A DNA stretch of 5,781 bases, taken from positions 1-5,781 of the forward strand of contig JAPHUN010000256.1 in the NCBI GenBank assembly GCA_026193435.1. The letters are read 5' to 3'. The notes under the pieces are model-generated. The model was not told the DNA's origin, did no database searches, and saw nothing but the letters and a program-made list of their open reading frames with translations. Shown here piece by piece: positions 1 to 5,770 of this stretch. The translations under genes were made by a program, and so were the position numbers. This stretch comes from Chlorobium sp. (GTDB lineage: Bacteria > Bacteroidota > Chlorobiia > Chlorobiales > Chlorobiaceae). Each line of letters opens with the position of its first letter. The stretch's first letter is position 1.

Positions 1-23
1 AATCGTGTTTCAATTTCAGACAT
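1..23 (-). CDS. possible start of a gene running off the left edge
   Basis: Reading leftward from position 23 there is an ATG followed by seven open codons (MSEIETR) that run off the window. A good Shine-Dalgarno, GGAG on the minus strand at 29-32, lies 5 nt before the ATG, which is the main reason to call it. The fragment is far too short to identify a product. If real, it is divergent from the thiamine operon and would overlap by 8 nt the end of a possible small minus-strand frame (16-123), an arrangement typical of co-transcribed genes. A chance ATG with a chance GGAG remains possible. Confidence 0.35.
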
Positions 24-123
24 GATGGCTCCATCTATATATGAGAATGATTTTTTTTAAATGTACGTCTTTTTCATTGTCCTCCACGTATCGCTCTATC
101 GACTCCGGGAAAATCAAGCGCAC
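16..123 (-). CDS. possible small hypothetical protein, divergent from the thi operon
   Basis: A minus-strand frame is open from 186 down to a TGA at 16-18. It contains no ATG; the best start is GTG at 121-123, preceded by a GGTGA-like ribosome site at 128-132 (4 nt spacing). This gives 35 residues starting MRLIFPESIERYV and ending YRWSHHV. The composition is protein-like (alternating charged and hydrophobic residues, mostly G/C third positions in the first half). The stop overlaps the candidate ATG at 23 by 8 nt, as in an operon. I recognise no family. It could also be the decayed 3' end of a longer gene, since the frame stays open (including an FWTVSASANCGE stretch) upstream of the GTG. The plus strand over 41-166 is also open, for 41 codons from an ATG, so the choice of strand is not secure. 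Confidence 0.22.
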   Translation of the reverse strand: MRLIFPESIERYVEDNEKDVHLKKIILIYRWSHHV

Positions 124-191
124 TGTTTCACCGCAGTTTGCCGATGCAGAAACCGTCCAAAATTGAGCGAAAAGCCCTGAAAAGAATCACT

Positions 192-219
192 TTGCCAAGA
201 GATGAATAATCCTTATAGT
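192..219 (+). promoter_or_regulatory. candidate sigma70-type promoter for the thi operon
   Basis: TTGCCA at 192-197 and TATAGT at 214-219 each match the sigma70 consensus at five of six positions and are separated by 16 bp. Transcription would begin near 226, leaving a leader of about 60 nt before the first thiamine gene at 288. No TPP riboswitch hallmarks (CTGAGA, or ACCTGATCTGG paired with ATGCCAG) appear in this leader or in 24-287. The pair lies over the start of the 29-codon frame at 202, so this promoter and translation of that frame from ATG 202 cannot both hold for the same transcript. Confidence 0.4.
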
Positions 220-291
220 GCAGATGTAGTGGAACGACAGATTGTCATCGAATCCCGCCGTATCCTCGAAGTAATCCATAAACAGGCATGA
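202..291 (+). CDS. possible 29-residue leader peptide coupled to the first thi gene
   Basis: ATG at 202 opens a 29-codon frame beginning MNNPYSADVVERQ and ending ILEVIHKQA. Its TGA at 289-291 overlaps the ATG of the next gene (288) in an ATGA, the same junction used between the first and second thiamine genes. The peptide is protein-like, with a charged, probably helical second half. The next gene has no clear Shine-Dalgarno, so coupling to an upstream frame would help explain how it is translated. Against this, the ribosome site for ATG 202 is weak (AAGAG directly abutting), a TGA lies in frame at 178-180, and a good promoter match overlaps 192-219. I recognise no family. It could be a leader peptide, a remnant of the 3' end of a lost gene, or chance. 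Confidence 0.3.
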   Translation: MNNPYSADVVERQIVIESRRILEVIHKQA

Positions 292-926
292 AACCGGTAA
301 AGAAAACGCTCCCGAGGCTGTATGTGGTCAGTAACTGCCGGGAACTTTCCTCCCCTGAAATTCAGCTTCCTGAACTTGTCAGCAGAATAACCTCGCACCT
401 GCCTGTGATCATTCAGCTCAGAGAAAAGCATCTTTCCGCAAAAGCACTCTATGAACTTACGCTGAAGGTGACAGCCCGGAAACCTGACAGTGCCTCCCTT
501 CTGTCTATCAATGAACGGTTTGACATCTCGCTGGCGACAAATTCAGACGGCGTTCACCTCCCTGAAAACAGCTGTCCGCTTGCCAGAGTAAGGTCTGCCG
601 CACCTGATCTGCTGATAGGAAAAAGCACACACTCGCTCAAAGAAGCTGTGACAGCTGAATCCGACGGAGCGGATTATCTGTTTTTCGGCCCTGTATTTGA
701 AACGCCGCTGAAAAAGCGCTACGGACCTCCTATGGGATTGGACAAGCTTGCAACAGTGTGCAGCAGTGTTTCAATCCCTGTCTATGCGATAGGAGGCATC
801 ACACCGCAAAACGCTGACCATTGCCTGGAGCACGGCGCCTATGGCGTTGCCGCGATGTCCATTTTTACTTCGACACAAAACCTTGTCCGTACATTGGATA
901 ACTTTCATTCCTCTCTTGATCGATGA
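288..926 (+). CDS. TenI/ThiE-like thiamine biosynthesis protein (thiamine-phosphate synthase superfamily)
   Basis: This is a 212-residue TIM-barrel protein of the ThiE/TenI family, of normal length. Visible motifs are the strand-1 LYVVSN (11-16), the phosphate/pyrimidine-binding QLREK (43-47), INERFD (74-79), GVHLPENS (88-95), IGKSTHSLKEA (110-120), FGPVFETPLKKR (133-144), IPVYAIGGIT (163-172) and GVAAMSIF (186-193). Several residues depart from ThiE. The Asn-Asp magnesium pair is Asn75-Glu76, the second metal Asp (GQxD in ThiE) is Ser95, and the second Thr of the PTxTK loop is Leu141. The VHLPxxS, GKSxHSLxEA and VFETxxKK stretches instead resemble Bacillus TenI, a thiazole tautomerase. However, the TenI catalytic His122 position is Pro135 here. 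It could be a tautomerase, a weak synthase or a regulatory paralogue. It is first in the thi operon, lacks a strong ribosome site, and its TGA overlaps the next start in ATGA. Confidence 0.88.
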   Translation: MKPVKKTLPRLYVVSNCRELSSPEIQLPELVSRITSHLPVIIQLREKHLSAKALYELTLKVTARKPDSASLLSINERFDISLATNSDGVHLPENSCPLARVRSAAPDLLIGKSTHSLKEAVTAESDGADYLFFGPVFETPLKKRYGPPMGLDKLATVCSSVSIPVYAIGGITPQNADHCLEHGAYGVAAMSIFTSTQNLVRTLDNFHSSLDR

Positions 927-1543
927 AACAACAAGACATACTCTGCTGTATAACCGCCGACTCCCTCTGCCCGGTTTTGCAGGCGGAAAAAGCGCTTGGC
1001 GGGGGCGCTTCAATGATTCAGCTTCGAAACAAATCGGCCTCCGGAGCTGATCTCTACAGCTGGGCAAAGCGAATAAAAAAACTGTGTCAGGCGCACGATG
1101 CGACATGCATCATCAACGACCGGCTTGATATCGCTCTTGCCGTCGAAGCAGACGGAGTCCACCTCGGACAGGGCGACTTACCTGCAGATGCCGCGAGAAA
1201 ACTGCTTGGAAGCAAAAGGATACTCGGTGTCTCTGTCGCTTCAGTTGACGAAGCGAAAAAAGCAGTTGCCTCCGGAGCTGATTATCTTGGTCTCGGGCAC
1301 ATCTTTCCTACTGTGTCAAAACATAAATCATCTGAACCGATAGGTCTTGAACGCATTGTAGAGGTCACAAAGACGATCAGCATACCGGTTATCGCTATTG
1401 GAGGCATTACAGAGGATACTGTCTGTGCTGTACTGCGTGCCGGAGCTTCCGGAATCGCCGTAATTTCCTCGGTGGCACATGCCCCTGATCCTGAAAACGC
1501 GGCAGCTTCTCTCACAAAAAAAATACAGGCATGCCGACAGTAG
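923..1543 (+). CDS. thiE: thiamine-phosphate synthase (thiamine-phosphate pyrophosphorylase)
   Basis: This 206-residue cytosolic enzyme joins HMP pyrophosphate to the thiazole phosphate, releasing pyrophosphate and giving thiamine phosphate. The family signature is intact: QLRNK (33-37), INDRLD with the metal-binding Asn65-Asp66, DGVHLGQGD with Asp85, LGVSVAS with Ser104, GHIFPTVSK (125-133) with Thr130, Ser132 and Lys133, IPVIAIGGI (154-162), and GIAVISS (177-183) closing the phosphate site. All magnesium and pyrophosphate ligands known from Bacillus ThiE are kept, so this is the better candidate for the working synthase of the pair. One oddity is His126 where most ThiE proteins have Pro (GPIFPT); TenI has His at this position. 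The start overlaps the previous stop in ATGA without a Shine-Dalgarno, implying translational coupling. The 3' end overlaps thiD by 13 nt. Confidence 0.92.
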   Translation: MKQQDILCCITADSLCPVLQAEKALGGGASMIQLRNKSASGADLYSWAKRIKKLCQAHDATCIINDRLDIALAVEADGVHLGQGDLPADAARKLLGSKRILGVSVASVDEAKKAVASGADYLGLGHIFPTVSKHKSSEPIGLERIVEVTKTISIPVIAIGGITEDTVCAVLRAGASGIAVISSVAHAPDPENAAASLTKKIQACRQ

Positions 1544-2352
1544 CTCCGGAGAGATACACCACCGTTCTCACCATCGCCGGCTCAGACGGCAGCGGTGGCG
1601 CAGGAATACAGGCTGATCTTAAGACATTCGCTGCCCTCGGCTGTTACGGATTGAGCGTCCTTACCGGTGTTACCGCACAGAACACACAAGGCGTCATTCG
1701 AGCTATTCCGATGGAGCCCGATTTCATTACAGAGCAATGCAGCGCACTTGCCGATGATATCGACATCCATGCCATCAAGATCGGGATGCTGTCGTCTTCA
1801 GCCGCTGTTCAGGCTATTGCAGCCTTTCTGCGCAGCAGACCCTCCATACCGGTCATTCTCGATACGGTGCTGCGATCGACTGGCGGCATGGAACTGGTTC
1901 CTCCTGCGGCCAGGGACTCGATTATTCATGAGCTGTTTCCGCTGGCGACGCTCATAACGCCAAATCTTCCGGAAACCATTGAACTTGCGGGACTGGATGA
2001 AATTCCCGCCTCAAAAAAAGAGATAGAACGTGCCGCCGAAATTCTGAGATCAAAGGGAACAGATGCAGTGCTGATCAAGGGGGGACACATGACAGGAGCC
2101 GTCTGTGATGATTATCTGCTTTCAGAATGTAAAGGAGAGTGGTTTTCATCATCCAGAGTCCGGACAATAAACACTCACGGAACAGGATGTACGCTTTCAT
2201 CGGCTATCGCAGCCTTCACTGCCAGGGGTTTCGGTCTTCACGAAGCCGTCAAAAACGGTCGATCATATACCCGTGAGGCCCTGAAAGCCGGCTCCCGCTA
2301 TATGCTTGGCAAGGGAACCGGCCCCCTGCATCACTTCTATCAGTGGTGGTAA
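1531..2352 (+). CDS. thiD: bifunctional hydroxymethylpyrimidine / phosphomethylpyrimidine kinase
   Basis: This is a 273-residue ribokinase-fold enzyme that phosphorylates HMP to HMP-P and then to HMP-PP, the substrate of ThiE. Visible motifs are VLTIAGSDGSGGAGIQADLK (12-31), TGVTAQNTQGV (45-55), KIGML (83-87), LDTVLRSTGG (110-119, where E. coli ThiD has DTVMLAKSGD), ITPNLPE (142-148), VLIKGGH (180-186), and the anion-hole/catalytic HGTGCTLSS (216-224) with Cys220. The C-terminal GPLHHFY (264-270) is also typical. Length is normal. The ATG at 1531 is the only ATG before the first motif and lies 13 nt inside thiE. There is no clear ribosome site, so coupling to thiE translation is likely. It is the last gene of the operon and converges on the UDP-glucose dehydrogenase gene with 3 nt between stops. 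Confidence 0.95.
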   Translation: MPTVAPERYTTVLTIAGSDGSGGAGIQADLKTFAALGCYGLSVLTGVTAQNTQGVIRAIPMEPDFITEQCSALADDIDIHAIKIGMLSSSAAVQAIAAFLRSRPSIPVILDTVLRSTGGMELVPPAARDSIIHELFPLATLITPNLPETIELAGLDEIPASKKEIERAAEILRSKGTDAVLIKGGHMTGAVCDDYLLSECKGEWFSSSRVRTINTHGTGCTLSSAIAAFTARGFGLHEAVKNGRSYTREALKAGSRYMLGKGTGPLHHFYQWW

Positions 2353-2355
2353 ATT

Positions 2356-3693
2356 CTATTCAACGCACCGCGGCAGCCTGCCGATGGAGTAATAGGAAAA
2401 CCCGAGCTGTTCCATCATATCGGGATTATAGATGTTACGACCGTCGAAAATGACCGGTGATGCAAGCTCCTGTTTGATCAGTTCGAAGTCAGGACTCATG
2501 AAAACCTTCCACTCGGTGACGATCACGAGCGCGTCAGCCCCTTTCAGTGCTTCCTCCGGATTATCAACCAGAATCAAATCGTTTCTCTCACCGTAGATCC
2601 TCTTTGCCTCATGCATGGCAACCGGGTCATACGCCCTTACCTTTACCCCTGCAGCCCAGAGCTCTTCAAGAATTTTCCGGCTCGGAGCCTCACGCATATC
2701 ATCCGTATTGGGTTTAAACGCAAGTCCCCACATCGCGATGGTCTTTTCCTGCAGATCGTCTTTGAAATGTTTCTTTATTTTATCAACCAGAGAAGATTTC
2801 TGGTCATTGTTGACCGCCTCGACCGCCTTAAGCACCCTGGCCTCGTAACCAAACCTGGTAGCGGTTCGTTCAAGGGCCTGAACATCTTTCGGAAAACAGG
2901 AGCCGCCATACCCTACTCCGGGATAGATAAACGAAAATCCTATCCGCGAGTCAGATCCTATGCCATGCCTGACAGCTTCAACGTCCGCCCCTACACGTTC
3001 AGCTATATTGGCGATTTCGTTCATGAAACTGATTTTTGTGGCAAGCATGGCGTTTGCCGCATACTTCGTCAGCTCGGCCGAACGTATATCCATTGCGATA
3101 AAGCGTTCATGACTGCGGTTGAATGGCGCATAGAGGGTGCGCAGGAGCTCTTTCGTCCTTGGGTTGTCAACGCCGACAATGATCCGCTCCGGCTTCATAA
3201 AATCGCTCACGGCATCCCCTTCCTTGAGAAACTCAGGGTTTGATACGACATCAAAATCCCTTGAGACACCACGCTCCTGAAGAACGGCATTGACTTTTTC
3301 CCTGACAAGATCGGCTGTCCCGACAGGAACCGTCGATTTGTCGATAATGATTCTGTAATCTTCCATATACCGTCCGATGCTCCCGGCAACACTCAGCACA
3401 TGACGCAGATCAGCCGAACCGTCCTCGTCAGGAGGAGTCCCTACGGCAATAAACTGATAGAGACCGAATGCAACTCCCTCTGCAGGATCTGATGTGAACT
3501 GAAGGCGCCCTTCACGAGTATTTTCAACGACCATATCCTCCAGACCTGGCTCATAGATCGGAATTTCACCTCTTTTGAGGCGGCTTATTTTCTCCTCATC
3601 GATATCCACGCAAAGGACATCATTTCCCACTTCAGCAAAGCATGCTCCTGTAACCAGCCCAACATATCCTGAACCAAATATGGTAATCTTCAT
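2356..3693 (-). CDS. ugd: UDP-glucose 6-dehydrogenase
   Basis: This 445-residue cytosolic enzyme oxidises UDP-glucose to UDP-glucuronate with two NAD+, feeding capsule, exopolysaccharide or lipopolysaccharide synthesis. All three UDPG/MDP-dehydrogenase domains are present. The N-terminal Rossmann fold has GSGYVGL (7-13) and an acidic residue at the end of strand 2 (VDID, 29-32). The central domain carries STVPVGT (120-126), NPEFLKEG (152-159), KYAANAML (210-217) with Lys210 and Asn214, and the catalytic GGSCFPKD (263-270) with Cys266. The C-terminal UDP-binding domain has [16 protein letters not shown] (323-338) and FDGRN (416-420). Length is typical. ATG at 3693 is preceded by AAAGGGG (minus strand, 3698-3704), a good ribosome site. 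It is transcribed alone, away from the symporter and toward thiD. The symbol ugd/tuaD/kfiD type cannot be narrowed from sequence alone. Confidence 0.96.
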   Translation of the reverse strand: MKITIFGSGYVGLVTGACFAEVGNDVLCVDIDEEKISRLKRGEIPIYEPGLEDMVVENTREGRLQFTSDPAEGVAFGLYQFIAVGTPPDEDGSADLRHVLSVAGSIGRYMEDYRIIIDKSTVPVGTADLVREKVNAVLQERGVSRDFDVVSNPEFLKEGDAVSDFMKPERIIVGVDNPRTKELLRTLYAPFNRSHERFIAMDIRSAELTKYAANAMLATKISFMNEIANIAERVGADVEAVRHGIGSDSRIGFSFIYPGVGYGGSCFPKDVQALERTATRFGYEARVLKAVEAVNNDQKSSLVDKIKKHFKDDLQEKTIAMWGLAFKPNTDDMREAPSRKILEELWAAGVKVRAYDPVAMHEAKRIYGERNDLILVDNPEEALKGADALVIVTEWKVFMSPDFELIKQELASPVIFDGRNIYNPDMMEQLGFSYYSIGRLPRCVE

Positions 3694-3716
3694 AACACCC
3701 CTTTAACTCGTTGAGA

Positions 3717-3756
3717 AATATATCACGATACAGCTGTATTTGACAGGCCTCGCCTG
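3717..3756 (-). promoter_or_regulatory. operator-like palindrome and weak promoter upstream of the UDP-glucose dehydrogenase gene
   Basis: A perfect 12-bp palindrome, ATACAGCTGTAT, lies at 3728-3739, 35 bp upstream of the start codon. Next to it, CAGGC-CTC-GCCTG (3744-3756) can form a 5-bp hairpin. On the minus strand TATATT (3717-3722) is a plausible -10 element, but only a weak TGTCAA sits at the matching -35 distance, so the palindrome would fall in the spacer, where a repressor could act. The dyad is directly visible; its regulatory role is inference. Confidence 0.25.
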
Positions 3757-3790
3757 CACGACAAATGCCTCTATATATATAAAATTTATA

Positions 3791-4020
3791 GGAAATACGG
3801 TACTTTCCTCTTACGGTAACCTACGTTGAGCGATTGTTGAGCATACTGTAGATGCAAGGCACAGGGGACGCCGCTGTAGTGTACTACCACAAGTTTCCTG
3901 TAACGAAGCAGATGCAGCATGACCGACAATCCCATAGGGTTTCAACACATGCGATTTTTCTGCTTTATGGTCGCGCAACCCGTCGGGTGAGATGCTCGCT
4001 GTAAGAAAATTCAGCATAAC
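3791..4020. repeat. dyad-rich segment, possible degenerate dispersed repeat
   Basis: The centre is a hairpin: GTAGT (3876-3880), GT, ACTAC (3883-3887), enclosed by a second matching pair, ACAGG (3861-3865) with CCTGT (3897-3901). The flanks carry a direct repeat AGATGCA at 3850-3856 and 3910-3916. Further out are GGAAA/TTTCC (3791-3795 and 3804-3808), TACGGTA twice (3796-3802 and 3812-3818), and a tight inverted repeat ACCCG-T-CGGGT (3978-3988). This density of nested dyads is unlike the neighbouring coding sequence. The GTAGTGTACTAC core reminds me of intergenic repeats seen in many copies in some sulfate reducers and green sulfur bacteria, but that is memory, and one window cannot show copy number. 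Confidence 0.35.
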
Positions 4021-4035
4021 GCATTATATAGTATA

Positions 4036-4107
4036 AAGTTGACACCATAAAGCATTTGTTGAAACGATCAACTTGGGGGTAAAAAACAATAATCGATGAA
4101 GAAGGAG
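4036..4107 (+). promoter_or_regulatory. symporter leader: TTGACA, alternative hairpins and strong Shine-Dalgarno
   Basis: A perfect -35 hexamer TTGACA lies at 4039-4044, but the sequence 17-18 bp on (AAACGA/AACGAT) is a poor -10. A second weak pair is TTGTTG (4056-4061) with TAAAAA (4080-4085). AAGTTGA (4036-4042) is the inverse of TCAACTT (4068-4074), and GTTGA at 4058-4062 can pair with the same TCAAC, so two mutually exclusive stems are possible. AAGGAG at 4102-4107 is a strong ribosome site 8 nt before TTG 4116, and it decides that start. Confidence 0.35.
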
Positions 4108-4115
4108 TTAGCATT

Positions 4116-5441
4116 TTGCAAAATAATAACAAACTGCTTGCAGGAATAGTCATCGGCATTACGGGCGGCGCACTTCTTGGAGGATTCAACCCGGAAGCCG
4201 GCCTGGCCGTCAAATTCATAGGTACGCTTTTCATCACGTTTTTGATGATGATCGTCATGCCGCTCATCATCTCCGCGATGATCACCGGAATCAGCCGTTT
4301 TGGTGATGTCCGTAAACTCGGACCACTCGGTTTCAGGACATTTGTCTACTATATGAGCACAACAGCCGCCGCCGTCCTGATCGGAATTATGCTTGTCCAG
4401 TTTATACATCCAGGGAAACCTGCTTCTGAACATGAACAGATTGAAGCAAGAGCCGGAATAGAGCTTGAAGCGGATGCGCCTGCTGTTACCGGCAAAGAAA
4501 TCGCCGTCGACAAGCCTCCTGCGGAACGGTTTCTGCAGGAAGAAAGAGAGATAACCGACATCCTCAAGGAAGTTCTGACAGGCCTGATCCCTTCAAACCT
4601 TTTCAAGGCCATGGCAGAAAATGACATTCTTCCCGTCATAACATTCTCTCTTCTTCTCGGGGCTGTACTTTCCACACTTGGCCCTCAAGGCAGACCGGTG
4701 ATAGATTTCTTCGAGAGCCTCAATGAAGCGATCATGAAAATCATTCAACTTGCCATGTACGCCGCTCCAATCGGCATCGGTGCGCTTATCGCAGGACGAC
4801 TTGGTGAGGCCGGCGGTTTTGCCGGCTTTCTGCCCGAACTGCTCGGGCTCGGCAAATATGCATTCACGGTAATAGCCGGCCTCTTGATCCACAGCATGAT
4901 AATTCTGCCGCTAATTCTTAAATTTCTCGGAAAAACCGGTGTAGCACGCTTCGCTTTCAACACCTCGCCAGCATTGCTGACCGCATTTTCAACCGCGTCA
5001 AGCTCAGCGACTCTGCCGCTGACAGTTGAATGTGCAGAAGAGAAAAACGGCGTTTCGCCGCGTACCGCAGGCTTTGTGCTTCCTCTCGGAGCGACCGTCA
5101 ACATGGACGGAACTGCGCTCTATGAGGCCGTAGCAGTGATCTTCATCGCCCAGATTAACGGGATCAGCCTCGGAACGCCGGAACTGGTCATTATATTTCT
5201 TACCGCGACACTTGCGGCGATAGGAGCAGCCGGCATTCCTGAAGCAGGATTAGTGACCATGGTACTGGTACTCAAGGCCGTCAACCTTCCGGTAGAGGGG
5301 ATATCCCTGATACTTGCAATAGACTGGTTTCTTGACAGGTGCAGGACAACCGTCAATGTATGGGGAGACAGCGTCGGCGCAAAAATTATCGACAGGTATG
5401 TCAACGGAACTCAGAAACAGGTCAAACCGCAGGAAAGTTAG
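4116..5441 (+). CDS. dicarboxylate/glutamate:cation symporter (DAACS family, GltP/GltPh-like)
   Basis: This is a 441-residue inner-membrane secondary transporter. Hydrophobic segments near 7-23, 31-58, 77-97, 170-188, 206-226 and 247-271 fit TM1-6. They are followed by re-entrant hairpin 1 ([14 protein letters not shown], 289-302), TM7 with the sodium-site NMDGT (329-333), hairpin 2 ([12 protein letters not shown], 367-378) and TM8 (from about 393). TM8 keeps the residues that bind substrate and cation in archaeal GltPh: Asp403, Asp407, Arg410, Thr411, Asn414 and Asp418 (GltPh 390, 394, 397, 398, 401, 405). Arg410 favours an acidic substrate such as glutamate, aspartate or a C4 dicarboxylate, and the NMDGT and Asp418 positions fit sodium coupling. 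An acidic hydrophilic insert (about 100-147) lengthens the TM3-TM4 loop compared with GltPh. The start is TTG, chosen from AAGGAG 8 nt upstream. It is a single gene, convergent with and overlapping the next by 4 nt. Confidence 0.94.
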   Translation: MQNNNKLLAGIVIGITGGALLGGFNPEAGLAVKFIGTLFITFLMMIVMPLIISAMITGISRFGDVRKLGPLGFRTFVYYMSTTAAAVLIGIMLVQFIHPGKPASEHEQIEARAGIELEADAPAVTGKEIAVDKPPAERFLQEEREITDILKEVLTGLIPSNLFKAMAENDILPVITFSLLLGAVLSTLGPQGRPVIDFFESLNEAIMKIIQLAMYAAPIGIGALIAGRLGEAGGFAGFLPELLGLGKYAFTVIAGLLIHSMIILPLILKFLGKTGVARFAFNTSPALLTAFSTASSSATLPLTVECAEEKNGVSPRTAGFVLPLGATVNMDGTALYEAVAVIFIAQINGISLGTPELVIIFLTATLAAIGAAGIPEAGLVTMVLVLKAVNLPVEGISLILAIDWFLDRCRTTVNVWGDSVGAKIIDRYVNGTQKQVKPQES

Positions 5442-5770
5442 TCCGCTGTCACGACAACCAGACACCTGGATTTTTTCCAGAATTCAGACTCGTCCCTGAT
5501 AAGAAGCAATGTTGACATTCTGCCCGCGACAAGTTCATACGAGCTTTTCGTGTGAGGCGTCAGGATTTTCAGGCTTTTTGCCGGCGTATTGAAATACAGA
5601 TCACGTGTTTCCGTAATGTCAATTCTGTTGAACAGAGAGACATCGAAATCCTGGGCAAGCCTGTAATCCGTATCGAAAATCCTGGAGAGAGGACTTTTGG
5701 CCTTTGAAAGAATCCCTTTTTCCGCCAGTTCCTCATAACTGCCGGATATGTAGTAGGCAGAGGTGTGCAT
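5438..5770 (-). CDS. hypothetical protein, possibly incomplete at the right edge
   Basis: This reads as 110 residues from ATG at 5768-5770 to TAA at 5438-5440. The frame stays open to the window edge, so the gene may begin further right. AGGAG (minus strand, 5774-5778) is only 3 nt from this ATG, a short but possible spacing. The protein is soluble-looking: no signal peptide or membrane segment, mixed charge, a Tyr-rich N-terminus ([15 protein letters not shown]), a middle with [16 protein letters not shown] (49-64), and a C-terminus of beta-strand-like stretches ([18 protein letters not shown]). I do not recognise the family. Codon use resembles the neighbours, and the G/C-rich third positions support a real gene. 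The stop overlaps the symporter stop by 4 nt in a convergent arrangement, which gives no functional clue. Confidence 0.6.
   Translation of the reverse strand: MHTSAYYISGSYEELAEKGILSKAKSPLSRIFDTDYRLAQDFDVSLFNRIDITETRDLYFNTPAKSLKILTPHTKSSYELVAGRMSTLLLIRDESEFWKKSRCLVVVTAD

Larger units (their letters stand above)
3694..4115. other. 422-nt divergent intergenic region
   Basis: This is the gap between the dehydrogenase start and the symporter start. It holds, left to right: the dehydrogenase leader with its palindrome, an A/T-rich stretch of TA repeats (3771-3790), a structured dyad-rich segment (about 3791-4020), and the symporter leader with TTGACA and a strong Shine-Dalgarno. A 68-codon minus-strand frame crosses 3811-4017 but has no ribosome site or recognisable family, and I read it as incidental to the structured segment. 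No tRNA, small RNA family or rho-independent terminator is recognisable. Confidence 0.7.

Noticed and set aside
61..180. Plus-strand open frames over 61-180 and 41-166 starting at ATG.
   Set aside because: Neither has a ribosome site or a recognisable product. They overlap a minus-strand reading of comparable quality, so the strand cannot be decided and I did not call them.
600..630. CACCTGATCTGCTGATAGG resembles part of the TPP riboswitch consensus (ACCTGATCTGG).
   Set aside because: It lies inside the first thiamine gene, where it encodes PDLLIG at a conserved family position. The partner elements (CTGAGA, ATGCCAGCGTAGGGA) are absent nearby.
2371..2383. CGGCA-GCC-TGCCG stem near the thiD/dehydrogenase junction, considered as a bidirectional terminator.
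   Set aside because: It is a short 5-bp stem with no T-run on either side, located within dehydrogenase codons.
2611..3243. A 210-codon plus-strand open frame opposite the UDP-glucose dehydrogenase gene.
   Set aside because: The minus-strand frame carries every dehydrogenase motif. The plus-strand product is rich in Arg, Phe and Ile with no recognisable domain and has no Shine-Dalgarno, so it is an antisense shadow.
3811..4017. A 68-codon minus-strand frame (MLNFLTASISPDG...) in the intergenic region.
   Set aside because: No ribosome site or known family is visible, and the stretch is dominated by inverted repeats. I treat it as a frame that happens to cross a repeat-like segment.
4096..4149. 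A 17-residue frame from ATG 4096 (MKKELAFCK...) overlapping the symporter start in another frame.
   Set aside because: It has no ribosome site at suitable distance (the nearest G-rich stretch is about 16 nt upstream), and AAGGAG lies inside it, correctly placed for TTG 4116.
4068..4433. Minus-strand frames of over 100 codons opposite the start of the symporter gene.
   Set aside because: The plus strand encodes a transporter with an intact membrane topology and signature motifs. The opposite frames have no family features and are shadows.
5466..5480. CTGGA-TTTTT-TCCAG inverted repeat just after the symporter stop, considered as a terminator.
   Set aside because: The T-run is the loop rather than a tail after the stem, no T-tract follows on either strand, and it lies inside the hypothetical gene encoding EFWKKS.
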